64,000 nucleotides of DNA, from the NCBI GenBank assembly GCA_023101725.1, contig JALJCO010007060.1, positions 28,501 through 92,500 on the forward strand, in the 5' to 3' direction. The notes under the pieces were generated by a model that was not told where the DNA came from, made no database searches, and saw nothing but the letters and a program-made list of their open reading frames with translations. The position numbers and the translations under genes were made by a program. This document shows, in pieces, positions 44,601 through 56,917 of this stretch; position 1 is the stretch's first letter, and every line of letters starts with the position of its first letter. This stretch comes from Atherinomorus stipes. Lineage: Eukaryota > Chordata > Actinopteri > Atheriniformes > Atherinidae.

Positions 44601-47600
44601 AGCAGTAGTCCTATACAGGAGCAGATTTACCACAGACCGATACAGGAGCGTCAGTCTCTACCACAGAGCAGATGTAGTCAGACCGATACAGGAGCGTCAG
44701 TCTCTACCACAGAGCAGAGGCAGACCGATACAGGAGCATCAGTCTCTACCACAGAGCAGATGAGTGACGCAGGAGTCAGCAGACCGATACAGGAGCATCA
44801 GTCTCTACCACAGACCGATACAGGAGCGTCAGTCTCACCACAGAGCAGATGAGTCCCAGACCGATACAGGAGCATCAGTCTCTACCACAGACCGATACAG
44901 GAGCATCAGTCTCTACCACAGACCGATACAGGAGCGTCAGTCTCTCCACAGGCAGATGTACCTCAGACCGATACAGGAGCATCAGTCTCTACCACAGAGC
45001 AGATGTAGTCAGACCGATACAGGAGCATCAGTCTCTACCACAGACCGATACAGGAGCATCAGTCTCTACCACAGAGCAGATGTAGTCAGACCGATACAGG
45101 AGCATCAGTCTCTACCACAGAGCAGATGTAGTCAGACCGATAAGGAGCGTCAGTTCTACCACAGACCGATACAGGAGCGTCAGTCCACAGAGCAGATGTA
45201 GAGCAGTTAGTCAGACCGATACAGGAGCGTCAGTCTCTACCACAGAGCAGATGTAGTCAGACCGATACAGGAGCGTCCTACCAGACCGATACAGGAGCAT
45301 CAGTCTCTACCACAGACCGATACAGGAGCGTCAGTCTCTACCACAGAGCAGATGCAGTCAGACCGATAAGGAGCGTCAGTCTCTACCACAGACCGATACA
45401 GGAGCATCAGTCTCTACCAAGAGCAGATGGTAGACAGACCGATACAGGAGCGTCAGTCTCTACCACAGAGCAGATGCAGTCAGACCGATACAGGAGCATC
45501 GCAGTCTCTACCACAGAGCAGATGTAGTCAGACCGATACAGGAGCATCAGTCTCTACCACAGACCGATACAGGAGCGTCAGTCTCTACCACAGACCGATA
45601 CAGGAGCATCAGTCTCTACCACAGAGCAGATGCAGTCAGACCGATACAGGAGCATCAGTCTCTACCACAGAGCAGATGTAGTCAGACCGATACAGGAGCA
45701 TCAGTCTCTACCACAGACCGATACAGGAGCGTCAGTCTCTACCACAGAGCAGATGCAGTCAGACCGATACAGGAGCATCAGTCTCTACCACAGACCGAAA
45801 CAGGAGCATCAGTCTCTACCACAGACCGATACAGGAGCGTCAGTCTCTACCACAGACCGATACAGGAGCGTCAGTCTCTACCACAGAGCAGATGTAGTCA
45901 GACCGATACAGGAGCGTCAGTCTCTACCACAGAGCAGATGCAGTCAGACCGATACAGGAGCGTCAGTCTCTACCACAGAGCAGATGCAGTCAGACCGATA
46001 CAGGAGCATCAGTCTCTACCACAGACCGATACAGGAGCATCAGTCTCTACCACAGACCGATACAGGAGCGTCAGTCTCTACCACAGAGCAGATGTAGTCA
46101 GACCGATACAGGAGCATCAGTCTCTACCACAGACCAATACAGGAGCATCAGTCTCTACCACAGAGCAGATGTAGTCAGACCGATACAGGAGCGTCAGTCT
46201 CTACCACAGAGCAGATGCAGTCAGACCGATACAGGAGCGTCAGTCTCTACCACAGACCCGATACAGGAGCATCAGTCTCTACCACAGACCGATACAGGAG
46301 CATCAGTCTCTACCACAGACCGATACAGGAGCGTCAGTCTCTACCACAGAGCAGATGTAGTCAGACCGATACAGGAGCATCAGTCTCTACCACAGACCGA
46401 TACAGAAGCATCAGTCTCTACCACAGAGCAGATGTAGTCAGACCGATACAGGAGCATCAGTCTCTACCACAGACCGATACAGAAGCATCAGTCTCTGCCA
46501 CAGAGCAGATGTAGTCAGACCGATACAGGAGCATCAGTCTCTACCACAGAGCAGATGTAGTCAGACCGATACAGGAGCATCAGTCTCTACCACAGAGCAG
46601 ATGTAGTCAGACCGATACAGGAGCGTCAGTCTCTACCACAGAGCAGATGTAGTCAGACTGATACAGGAGCGTCAGTCTCTACCACAGAGCAGATGTAGTC
46701 AGACCGATACAGGAGCATCAGTCTCTACCACAGACCGATACAGAAGCATCAGTCTCTACCACAGAGCAGATGCAGTCAGACCGATACAGGAGCATCAGTC
46801 TCTACCTCAGACCGATACAGGAGCATCAGTCTCTACCACAGACCGATACAGGAGCGTCAGTCTCTACCACAGAGCAGATGTAGTCAGACCGATACAGGAG
46901 CGTCAGTCTCTACCACAGACCGATACAGGAGCGTCAGTCTCTACCACAGAGCAGATGTAGTCAGACCGATACAGGAGCGTCAGTCTCTACCACAGACCGA
47001 TACATGAGCATCAGTCTCTACCACAGACCGATACATGAGCATCAGTCTCTACCACAGACCGATACAGGAGCATCAGTCTCTACCACAGAGCAGATGTAGT
47101 CAGAACGATACAGGAGCGTCAGTCTCTACCACAGACCGATACAGGAGCATCAGTCTCTACCACAGACCGATACAGGAGCGTCAGTCTCTACCACAGAGCA
47201 GATGTAGTCAGACCGATACAGGAGCATCAGTCTCTACCACAGACCGATACACGAGCATCAGTCTCTACCTCAGAGCAGATGCAGTCAGACCGATACAGGA
47301 GCATCAGTCTCTACCACAGACTGATACAGGAGCGTCAGTCTCTACCACAGACCGATACAGGAGCATCAGTCTCTACCACAGAGCAGATGCAGTCAGACCG
47401 ATACAGGAGCATCAGTCTCTACCACAGAGCAGATGTAGTCAGACCGATACAGGAGAATCAGTCTCTACCACAGACCGATACAGGAGAGTCAGTCTCTACC
47501 ACAGACCGATACAGGAGCGTCAGTCTCTACCACAGAGCAGATGTAGTCAGAACGATACAGGAGCATCAGTCTCTACCACAGACTGATACAGGAGCGTCAG

Positions 47601-47958
47601 TCTCTACCACAGACTGATACAGGAGCATCAGTCTCTACCACAGAGCAGATGTAGTCAGAACGATACAGGAGCGTCAGTCTCTACCACAGACCGATACAGG
47701 AGAGTCAGTCTCTACCACAGACCGATACAGGAGCGTCAGTCTCTACCACAGAGCAGATGTAGTCAGAACGATACAGGAGCGTCAGTCTCTACCACAGACC
47801 GATACAGGAGAGTCAGTCTCTACCACAGACCGATACAGGAGAGTCAGTCTCTACCACAGAACGATACAGGAGCGTCAGTCTCTACCACAGACTGATACAG
47901 GAGCGTCAGTCTCTACCACAGACCGATACAGGAGCATCAGTCTCTACCAAAGAGCAGA
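41650..47958. repeat. 6.3-kb minisatellite of 31-bp (A) and 15-bp (B) modules
   Basis: Module A is AGACCGATACAGGAGCATCA plus GTCTCTACCAC (31 bp). Module B is AGAGCAGATGTAGTC (15 bp). The array strings together A and AB (46 bp) in irregular order, with runs of one to four A between B modules. The A copy next to B often carries GCGTCA rather than GCATCA. From about 43720 to 45500 many copies are damaged by small indels, then order returns. Open frames (YRSISLYHR, QTDTGASVSTT) are artefacts. Confidence 0.96.
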
Positions 47959-48702
47959 TGTGCCTGGTTTCAGTGGGTCTCATTTTTCTTTTCGATGGCC
48001 TTGTCTGTGATCTTGTCCTAACTCTCCTTCAGCTGGTTGTGGAGCAGGAAGCACCGGCTGCTTGGATGTTCTCCCTAATCCTCTGGGTCGATGGCCACGA
48101 TGCCTCCATGTTGCATTTGCAGACTTCTTTATAGACTGATCCGAAGAGCGTTTTGTGTGTGGCATCATCTTGTGGCGCCGCCGTTGCCTGGGTAACGAGT
48201 CCCAATGACCTTATATCTGCCAACATGGAAAGCAGCGTGGATATCTGGATTTACAAAGTTGGACAGTCGTCTAAGGTCATGATAACCTGCAGGTATGTTT
48301 TCCTGAGATCTCTGAAGTATTCTGACATTTATTTATTTATTTATTTTTACATCAGAGCATTAATGTAAACTATTATTCATCTGCAGAAACTGTTTTTAAT
48401 AACAAGCCACACTGGAATAACACGCACATCTCTGATTACTGATCAAAGTTTAAAAACTAAACTCTTCCAAAGGTGGTTCCTTTTCTATTTTCTCCCATAT
48501 TTGGCTTTTGGTTTTGTTTCAGGACTGTACAGACCACGTAGCTTCACTTGTCCTGCAGATGAAACTAAAGGCTGCAGGACACCATCTTCCTGATCCGTTT
48601 GTGTTTCTGACTGAACTGGTTTTATTTTCTGGTCCCAACATTGCCCTGATCAGAGCAAATACCCTGATATTTCACAATATCTCCCAGATTAGTCATTAAC
48701 TC
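47959..48702. other. Unassigned sequence with exon-like splice signals
   Basis: ACCTGCAGGTATGT near 48284-48297 and TTTTGTTTCAGGACTG near 48512-48527 look like a donor and acceptor, but joining them gives a stop within a few codons. The minus-strand frame with THKTLFGSVYKEVCKCNMEA near 48110 resembles repetitive fish sequence. No gene is called. Confidence 0.35.
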
Positions 48703-50250
48703 TCAGCAACACCACAGCTGTCTCTGTTAGCATTAGCTAGCATGAACCACAGCTGTCTCTGTTAGCATTAGCTAGCATGAACCACAGCTGTCTCTGTTAG
48801 CATTATCTAGCATGAACCACAGCTGTCTCTGTTAGTATTAGCTAGCATGAACCACAGCTGTCTCTGTTAGCATTAGCCAGCATGAACCACAGCTGTCTCT
48901 GTTAGCATTAGCTAGCATGAACCACCGCTGTCTCTGTTAGCATAGCTACCATGACCCACCGCTGTCTCTGTTAGCATTAGCTACCATGAACCACAGCCGT
49001 CTCTGTTAGCATTAGCTAGCATGAACCACAGCTGTCTCTGTTAGCATTAGCTAGCATGAACCACAGCTGTCTCTGTTAGCATTAGCTAGCATGAACCACA
49101 GCTGTCTCTGTTAGCATTAGCTAGCATGAACCACAGCTGTCTCTGTTAGCATTAGCTACCATGACCCACAGCTGTCTCTGCTAGCATTAGCTAGCATGAA
49201 CCACAGCTGTCTCTGTTAGCATTAGCTACCATGAACCACAGCTGTCTCTGTTAGCATTAGCTAGCATGAACCACAGCTGTCTCTGTTAGCATTAGCTAGC
49301 ATGAACCACAGCTGTCTCTGTTAGCATTAGCTACCATGAACCACAGCTGTCTCTGTTAGCATTAGCTAGCATGAACCACAGCTGTCTCTGTTAGCATTAG
49401 CTAGCATGAACCACAGCTGTCTCTGTTAGCATTAGCTACCATGAACCACAGCTGTCTCTGTTAGCATTAGCTAGCATGAACCACAGCTGTCTCTGTTAGC
49501 ATTAGCTAGCATGAACCACAGCTGTCTCTGTTAGCATTAGCTAGCATGAACCACAGCTGTCTCTGTTAGCATTAGCTAGCATGAACCACAGCTGTCTCTG
49601 TTAGCATTAGCTAGCATGAACCACAGCTGTCTCTGTTAGCATTAGCTAGCATGAACCACAGCTGTCTCTGTTAGCATTAGCCAGCATGAACCACAGCTGT
49701 CTCTGTTAGCATTAGCTAGCATGAACCACCGCTGTCTCTGTTAGTATTAGCTACCGTGACCCACAGCTGTCTCTGTTAGCATTAGCTAGCATGAACCACA
49801 GCCGTCTCTGTTAGCATTAGCTAGCATGAACCACAGCTGTCTCTGTTAGCATTAGCTAGCATGAACCACAGCTGTCTCTGTTAGCATTAGCTAGCATGAA
49901 CCACAGCTGTCTCTGTTAGCATTAGCTACCATGACCCACCGCTGTCTCTGTTAGCATTAGCTAGCATGAACCACAGCTGTCTCTGTTAGCATTAGCTAGC
50001 ATGAACCACAGCTGTCTCTGTTAGCATTAGCTAGCATGAACCACAGCTGTCTCTCTTAGCATTAGCTACCATGAACCACAGCTGTCTCTGTTAGCATTAG
50101 CTAGCATGAACCACAGCTGTCTCATTTAGCATTAGCTACCATGAACCACTGCTGTCTCTGTTAGCATTAGCTAGCATGAACCACAGCTGTCTCTGTTAGC
50201 ATTAGCTAGCATGAACCACAGCTGTCTCTGTTAGCATTAGCTAGCATGAG
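48703..50250. repeat. Minisatellite, 35-bp unit, about 44 copies
   Basis: GCATTAGCTAGCATGAACCA plus CAGCTGTCTCTGTTA recurs every 35 bp. Main variants are GCTACCATG for GCTAGCATG and CACCGCTG for CACAGCTG. GCTAGC and CAGCTG palindromes occur in every unit. Stops in the unit keep ORFs short. Confidence 0.96.
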
Positions 50251-50689
50251 AAAGTTATGCGGTGCCTCATGTTCGGGAGCATAGATACGTGAAATAAAGT
50301 GTCAGATTAATGAGTGTTCACCATAATTTACCATGTTTTTGTTGTTGGGGATTAAATCCAGTGTTTTCTCCACTGTGGCAGCAAGTTATTCCTCCTCTGC
50401 TCTGATTGGCTGATATTCCTCCCCGATACAAACACACTGACATCAGTGGACTGAGCAGCACCGTCCACTTTTGTCACAGACGGCAGAAATCTTCATGAGA
50501 TAAATGTCCGTGATATTCTTCTTCACTTATTACCACATTAAAGTTTCCTCTGATGTTCCAGCAACCAGGAATGTGACGTCCTTCCACATTTCCTCCATGT
50601 TGGGAAGAAAAACGTCCCATTCTCATCTGTTATAGTTACATGTGGACAGAATCACCACCGTTGCAATGGCGGACGGTCTACTGGCGGCC
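50251..50689. other. Unassigned sequence
   Basis: Ordinary mixed sequence between the 35-bp array and the LINE fragment. Its right end may include the degraded 3' part of that LINE. Confidence 0.4.
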
Positions 50690-51240
50690 ATTGGACGGAT
50701 TAGTCTGTACTGTAACTGCAGACGGCCTCGAGGTCTTTTGCCAGAGGCAAGTTCACCATTGAGGAAGTCCTTGGGGATGCGACCATCCTCCATACGACGC
50801 ACACGGCTGATCCAGCAGTCTACCCTGTCTGAGCAGTGTGTACATGGTGGGGAGGCCAGCACGCTCCAGGACTTGGTGCTGGGCACCTTGTCGCTCCAGC
50901 TGATGCTAGGAATGCAGTGGAGACGTCCCAAAGCTGTTCAGCTTTCATTCTTGCTCGCTGATGTTGTCCATGTCTCACTCCCATACAGTAGAGTGCTGAA
51001 GGTGCATGCGTTGGACACTGCCATCTGGGTTACCATGGTTAGCTTGGGGTTCTCCCAGACACGGGTAGCCCAACGTCCCAGCATCGCTGCAGCCTTGCCG
51101 ATTGGGTTGTTGATTTCAGCATCCAGGGACAGGTTGTCCTGATGGTGGAGTGGAGGTATGTGGACTTGTGGACCACTTCCAGCTGATAGCTGTTGATGGT
51201 AATGATGGTGGTGTTTCTACATCCAGAAAGCGGGTGAAAG
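50690..51240 (-). pseudogene. C-terminal fragment of a second LINE reverse transcriptase
   Basis: Minus-strand frames read ISYQLEV-like LEVVHKSTYL, NPIGKAAAMLGRWATRVWEN, PKLTMVTQMAVSNACTFSTL, LYGSETWTT, SISWSDKVPSTKSWSVLASP, VRRMEDGRIPKDFLNGELAS and GKRPRGRLQLQY. These follow the YADD motif in RTE/BovB-like fish LINEs (thumb and C-terminal region). The upstream palm is missing and several frameshifts occur. It belongs to a different family from the LINE at 2106, which ends before this region. Confidence 0.85.
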
Positions 51241-51331
51241 CCAAACCAATACTAACCCTGGTTTTCCAGCGTGCACTATCTAAAGCCTTTGTCTCTGCAC
51301 AATGCTTCCTTTTCTTCACTGCATCCGCCAT
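51241..51331 (-). pseudogene. N-terminal scrap of a transposon-like protein
   Basis: From ATG 51331 the minus frame reads MADAVKKRKHCAETKALDSA then RWKTRVSIGLAFTR before fusing to LINE sequence. The basic start followed by R-x-x-TRV-x-IGLAF resembles an N-terminal segment common in repeated fish proteins. The assignment is from memory and weak. The fusion to the LINE fragment marks an insertion or deletion joint. Confidence 0.35.
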
Positions 51332-52249
51332 TTTATCAAGAATTAAAGTGAATCTGATGTCGGCTGCAGTCGATGTTTATAAAAAGAAAAAATAAAGTTT
51401 GCTCCAATTGACAAGTTTATCCCAGCAGAACACTATGTCCTTAGCTCCGTCATTGGCTGGAGACAACACATAAATCTCCACCCAGAAACGGCCCCAACAC
51501 ACCAGAACAAAGAGAAAAGGTGAAATACTCTTCCCCCCAATACGGGGGGGGGGGGGTTGCAAACAAAACTCGCTGCCACACGAAAGCAGAGGCCCAGAGG
51601 TGCGGTTTCAGCCGGATTTCACCCATCGATGTCACTCATGAAGGAATTGTGCTGCAGATAATGTCTTATACAGAGATGCCCCATCTCTCCCATATGTGGA
51701 TGCATGCCGAAGGACGACTCAGCGTAATATCTTCCTAAGGAGTCAAAGTGATGCAGAAATTTTACCGGTGAGTAAATTCACGTATAAACTCCTAAAATAT
51801 AAGGTCCAGGTTGGAAAAAAAGAAAGTTATCCTTTAAAGATGGTATAGCAGATGTTTCTTTCAACAAGTTTTGCAACACTGGGTAAAATGGGGCTCACTA
51901 CCTCATACGCTCTGATTAATGAAAAGCTTTAAATCTATAATATTATTCTACATCAGCTGTGAAAGTAACGGGGCTGAAAAAAACATCCTCCAATCATCTG
52001 CTTTCATTAACGTCTTCATTTGTCTGCTGGCTCGTCAATCACTTTTACTACCGTAGTAAGAACGGGTGATAGACGAGACTGATCAATGACAGTGATTGAT
52101 TGGTGAGAGTGATACTGCGACCTGGAAGCTGCACACTCAGCTGACGTTTCCAGCAGGTAGCTAGCATCATTCTGTTAGCAGTTAGCAACGTTCAGACAAC
52201 AACATCTGCTTTACTGCTTGTGACATGATGGAGAATCTCTAGCTGCTGT
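51332..52249. other. Unassigned sequence with a 12-bp G run
   Basis: A run of G lies near 51545-51556. The minus-strand ATG frame at 51331 may have its upstream promoter here. AAATTTTACCGGTGAGTAAA near 51757 resembles a splice donor, but no exon can be validated. Confidence 0.4.
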
Positions 52250-53740
52250 CTGCTGAACACCAGCGCGGGGCCCAGGGCCCCCCAGGGGCAGCCCCCCGGG
52301 GACAAGCCCCGGGCAAGCGCCCAGGACCGGACCTCTCAGACGACCCCCTCGGCATGGGCCAGCACCCCACCCTGATGCCCCTTCCCCCACACACCTGACA
52401 CCAGGGCGCTATCACCGCTACCACTCTCACACACACACTCCTCCCTCCACCCTGCACACATACCTCTCTATACCCCCAATACCCACATGTACTCCCCCCA
52501 CACACATGCACTGACCCGACCCACCCTCCAACCTTACACCCCAACACACACTCCTCCCTCTACCCCCCCACACATACACCCCCACCTCCTCATTCCCCCA
52601 ATACCCACATGCACTCCCCCCACACACATGCACTGCCCCACCCTTCCCTCCGACCTGACACACTCACGCCCTTTTTCCTCCACCCCTCGCACATATCCCC
52701 ACATTGTTCCACCTCCAACACACACAAGCACACGCCCCCATCCCCCCTCCCCTCCAACCACTTACCCACATCTCCTCCCTCTTCCAGCCCATATTCCTCC
52801 TTCACACACACACCCTGAGCTTTCCCCACACACCCACCCCGCTCCTCTGTACTTACTTCTTCCTCCATACACACCCTGGTCACCCTCTCTCCCCACCCTC
52901 CTCTTCCTACACATCCCTCCACTCCTGCACGGTCCTCCCTCCTGTCATTCTTCAACATTCTCTCTCTCCAACACCAATCCTTGTTCACCTGCATACACCC
53001 ACTGATGCACACCTCATTCCCCCTACACCTTATAAATTTCCCCTTTCAAACTCAAATTCATTTGCTCTCACACCCCCATCTCACTCTTACCCTTGCCTCC
53101 GTGCCTCCTGAGTGATAATCCGGACCGGAGAGTGAGCTGCAAGCTCCAAGCCCCCAGCACACCCCTGCCTCCCGGGATCCCTCCAGGACGGGAGGAGCCA
53201 GGCACGGCCGCCCCCACGGTCAGGCGACCGGCACCCACTGCCAACCCCCCCAAGGGGCACACCAGCTACCGCACATCCATCCCCACACACAGCACACACC
53301 CATCATCTGTCCCACCCACCAACACCTATCAGAAAAGAACAAAAACCACACACACACACACACACCCATCATCTGTCCCACCCACCAACACCTATCAGAA
53401 AAGAACAAAAACCACACACACCCACCAAAACCAGAAAAGAACAAAAACCACGCACACACACACACACACACACACGATCACACCACAACCAATCACTCAC
53501 TTTCACTCAAACGGACCCCCCAGACAAGCCCACCACACTCCTCTCCACTTCCAGGACCAACCTACACACCTTTACCCCCGTCAACACCCCCCCGCCCATC
53601 CACAACTTCCGCCCACCCCTCCCACACATCAACAGCCACCCAATTCTTGCACACCCGCCCCACCAGTACCCACATCCCCCTCCCCACACACACTCCCCAC
53701 CCCCTGCCCGGGTGTCCAGCCCTTTCGCTCCATGTTTTCC
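52250..53740. repeat. C/A-rich, G-poor strand-asymmetric tract
   Basis: From about 52380 to 53090 and 53270 to 53700 the plus strand is almost only C, A and T, dominated by CACCC and CACACA. Two GC-rich islands flank or split it (52262-52330 with CAGCCCCCCGGGGACAAGCC, and 53110-53270). The islands look like pieces of one fish repeat family. Pro/His/Thr-rich frames here are compositional artefacts. Confidence 0.6.
53285..53480. repeat. Short tandem of about 67-bp units with CA runs
   Basis: CCATCATCTGTCCCACCCAC followed by CAACACCTATCAGAAAAGAA occurs twice, and the AGAAAAGAACAAAAACCAC part a third time. (CA)n tails of different length follow each. It lies within the C/A-rich tract. Confidence 0.85.
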
Positions 53741-55619
53741 CTCCATCAACTGTTAGCTACCGTTAGCTTCTTATCGAGTTTTTCTCTGTTGGGACGTCAT
53801 TTTCTTTCCCTCGTCCATCCTGAGTTTGGTTTGTGAGGTTTGCCTCGTGAACGTGCTCACAGACAAGTCTTCTTCTCATTCTTAAACTTGTGAGAAAAAA
53901 AGTCGAGGATGAAAAGAGGTCAAACTGAGTTTATTAAATTTTCCTCCCATCCAACTATGATTAAAAACACATTTAAAGATCATCTAAGGAGGATTGTGTG
54001 TGTAAAATACCAGGTTATGACACCTTTAATACTGTTTTCCTGAATGCTTCTGATCTGCAGAGACATTCAGAAACTCAGGAAACATCAGACGAGTCGTAGC
54101 TGGTGTCAGAGGAGGTCTCAGACTTGTGTTTGAATGACATCCGGCACCTGTCATGTCTCTCCACATTTCAATGCTCGGCCGGTCTCAGCTCCGTGGGGGG
54201 CAGCAGCCCACCCGTGGACTCGGCTGCCTCCTGGTACTGACCGTGCAGCTGTTTCCTGCAGCATCGGGAGTCCGGCCACGTTCGCCTGTGACGGGCAGGT
54301 TGAGCCTCGGTGAGCCATCAGCTGTCATTTGTGCAACATCCGACTTGTTGTCTCAGCATGACCAGCACAGCAACCTCCTGGTGCGGAGCAAGGTCACGGT
54401 CCACAGAGCACACGCTCAGCTCCTCATCCTCGCTGACACCGTACTGAAACCTGACAGGTCTCATCTGGGTTTTCACGGCTTGGGTTACTGAATGAAGCGG
54501 GCTCATCATCGTCTGCTCTGAAGGCCTCCCTTGGACTGCCGAGCGTGGCGGTGAGCTAACAATATTCACATCACTGAGGCCATTATGTTTACACCGGAGC
54601 CTCCTGTGCTGAGTCAGCGTTTCCTGTTTTTAAATCCCAGCAGGGATCAGGAATGCTTCGCTGCTGCAGCGTCACACGACTCCTTCCACAGATGGCTGGA
54701 ACGTGGCCGAAGAAATGTCCCCATTTCTGTTGGATGGAGTCTTTCAGGCCAGACTGGCTGCTTCTACACGAACACTGCTACGGTCATAGAGGCTAAGTCC
54801 CACCTAACCCACCACCTGCCCACCTGTAGAGCCCCGATGAAGCGGGAATAAGTTAAGGACACGCAGACACCTGCTGTCCTCGGCTCCTGCAGGTATTAGC
54901 CGAGGCACATTGGTTACATTGCATACAGTTGTGGGCACAGGTATACATGAGTACATCTGTACTGTCAACATTTGTGTTCGTTTGACAAAATGTCATTACC
55001 AAAATATTTATCAGTGAATAAACAAAATGAAAATACTGTAACTTAGTTTGATGCCACAATCATTTGGTCAGACCCATATGTCACAGTAGAACTAATGATT
55101 CATTAAACAGCTCAGAAATTAAACACAAAACACATCAGGTTCCATAGGTTTTACTTTGAAAGTTTAAATGTGGAACATTTTTATTAAAAGCAAATAAAGT
55201 AATGCATCCACGAGGCGTTTGGAGGGTGCAGAATGAAAAAAACAATTATATTTAGCCTGAAGATACATATAAAATCAATTTTAACGGGTTTGACGATGGT
55301 GTTATGTTTACATCAATAAGCCGATACACGCCGCCATTGCAGGTTGCCAGATACAGTCTCCATGGCAACAGCATATTGGGCACAGTTAGGCTGGTTCAGG
55401 GAAACGGTGGAGATGACGAGTGAAGCAGCTGCTTCAGAGCCGGAGATGTTATCGTCTCTGAATGACCTGAGAGGAGCAACAACTGGAGGAAAGGGAGGTG
55501 AAGCTGCACTAGATAGACCCACAGAAACGTTTTCCACGGCACCAAAACACGAACATGGAGACTTTCCTCCTGGATCAGTAAGCTAAATCGTTTGCTAATG
55601 TAGCTAACAATAGTTGTCA
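53741..55619. other. Unassigned sequence, possible isolated exon-like frame
   Basis: The frame from ATG 55344 (MPDTVSMATAYWAQLGWFRE) runs to a donor-like GGATCAGTAAGC near 55572-55583, but no downstream exon is visible. A plus frame at 54153-54491 is open over 112 codons, without a recognisable domain. I call no gene. Confidence 0.35.
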
Positions 55620-56335
55620 GTTATAAACTCCTCTGCAGTGTTGGGCATGCTGCAGTTGCTGGTCTCTGCTAGCTTGGCTAACGTCACTGCTAATGTGGCT
55701 AATGTTAGCTGTCAGTTATGAATTCCTCTGCAGTGATGGACATGCTGCAGCTGCTGGTCACTGCTAACGTGGCTAACGTTAGCTGGTAGTTATGAACTCC
55801 TCTGCAGTGATGGACATGCTGCAGCTGCTGGTCTCTGCTAACATGGCTAACATTACTGCTAACATGGCTAACGTTACTGCTAACGTGGCTAACATTAGCT
55901 GTCAGTTATGACCTCCTCTACAGTGATGGACATGCTGCAGCTGCTGGTCTCTGCTAACATGGCTAACGTTACTGCTAACGTGGCTAACATTAGCTGTCAG
56001 TTATGAACTCCTCTACAGTGATGGACATACTGCAGCTGCTGGTCTCTGCTAACATGGCTAACGTTTCTGCTAACATGGCTAATGTTACTGCTAACATGGC
56101 TAACATTAGCTGTCAGTTATGACGGGGGGGGGCTCCGATCTACACCCCCGTACAGATGGACACTGCTGCAAGCCGCAGATAGATACACTTGGCAGCTGCT
56201 GGTCTCTGCTAACATGGCTAACGTTACTGCTAACATGGCTAACATTACTGCTAACATGGCTAATGTTACTGCTAACATGGCTAACATTAGCTGTCAGTTA
56301 TGACCTCCTCTGCAGTGATGGACATGCTTCAGCTG
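55620..56335. repeat. Compound tandem repeat with nested 15-bp steps
   Basis: The phrase AGCTGTCAGTTATGAACTCC then TCTGCAGTGATGGACATGCT recurs about six times at variable spacing of roughly 90-130 bp. Between phrases, GCTAACATGGCTAACGTTACT-type steps repeat one to four times. One copy is interrupted by GACGGGGGGGGGCTCCGATC near 56120. Length variation of the inner step explains the irregular period. Confidence 0.88.
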
Positions 56336-56917
56336 CTAACTCTTCAGGAAGAGAAGTCGCTAAATGACATCACTGCACCAGATAATTTCACAGATGTGCC
56401 ATTTTATCACATCCTGTGTTTCCATTGTTTTACATGCTACATTGCTCATTAAGAAGGGTACTGAAGGGGGGACGTACACATTTGAGTCATGGTGCAAAGA
56501 ACACCCAGTTGTGCCACAAGGCATCATGGGAAATAATGTGCATGAGGAGGCGTGGTCATTTCCCAGCAGCCTGAGGGGCTGCTGCTGCACCGGGACAGCG
56601 TGAACTCGTGCGGGGAAACGGGGAGGGAGGGGCCGACGGCCGACAGCATCCGATGGACGGGTGGAGCGATAGAAACTTTATCTGTCTCCATGACCACCAG
56701 AGAAAGTCACTAGATTTGTCGCTCTTTATAAAATAAGTTGCTAGAGGGTCTGAAAGGTCGCTAAATATAGCGACTAAGTGGCTAAGTTAGCAACAATGGA
56801 GCCCGGAAACCAAACGGCCGCAGGTGTTTTCCTGCCTGCTACAACATGGACACACGTGATGTTGCTGTTCTGTCCGTGTTCATATCCAACCTTTAATGCA
56901 GCTTTAATGTGCAAGCT
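56336..56917. other. Unassigned sequence
   Basis: No gene is recognised. A G/C-rich patch lies near 56600-56660. Confidence 0.4.

Noticed and set aside
41534..47617. Many frames with SLYHRPIQEHQ-type repeats
   Set aside because: Produced by the 31/15-bp array. No flanking coding sequence joins them.
48224..48700. Possible two-exon host gene (MESSVDIWIYKVGQSSKVMI and a downstream acceptor)
   Set aside because: Joining the donor-like and acceptor-like sites gives a stop within six codons, and the second frame has no known domain.
55344..55583. Possible first exon ending at a GTAAGC donor
   Set aside because: No downstream exon or homology is visible, and the next sequence is a tandem repeat.
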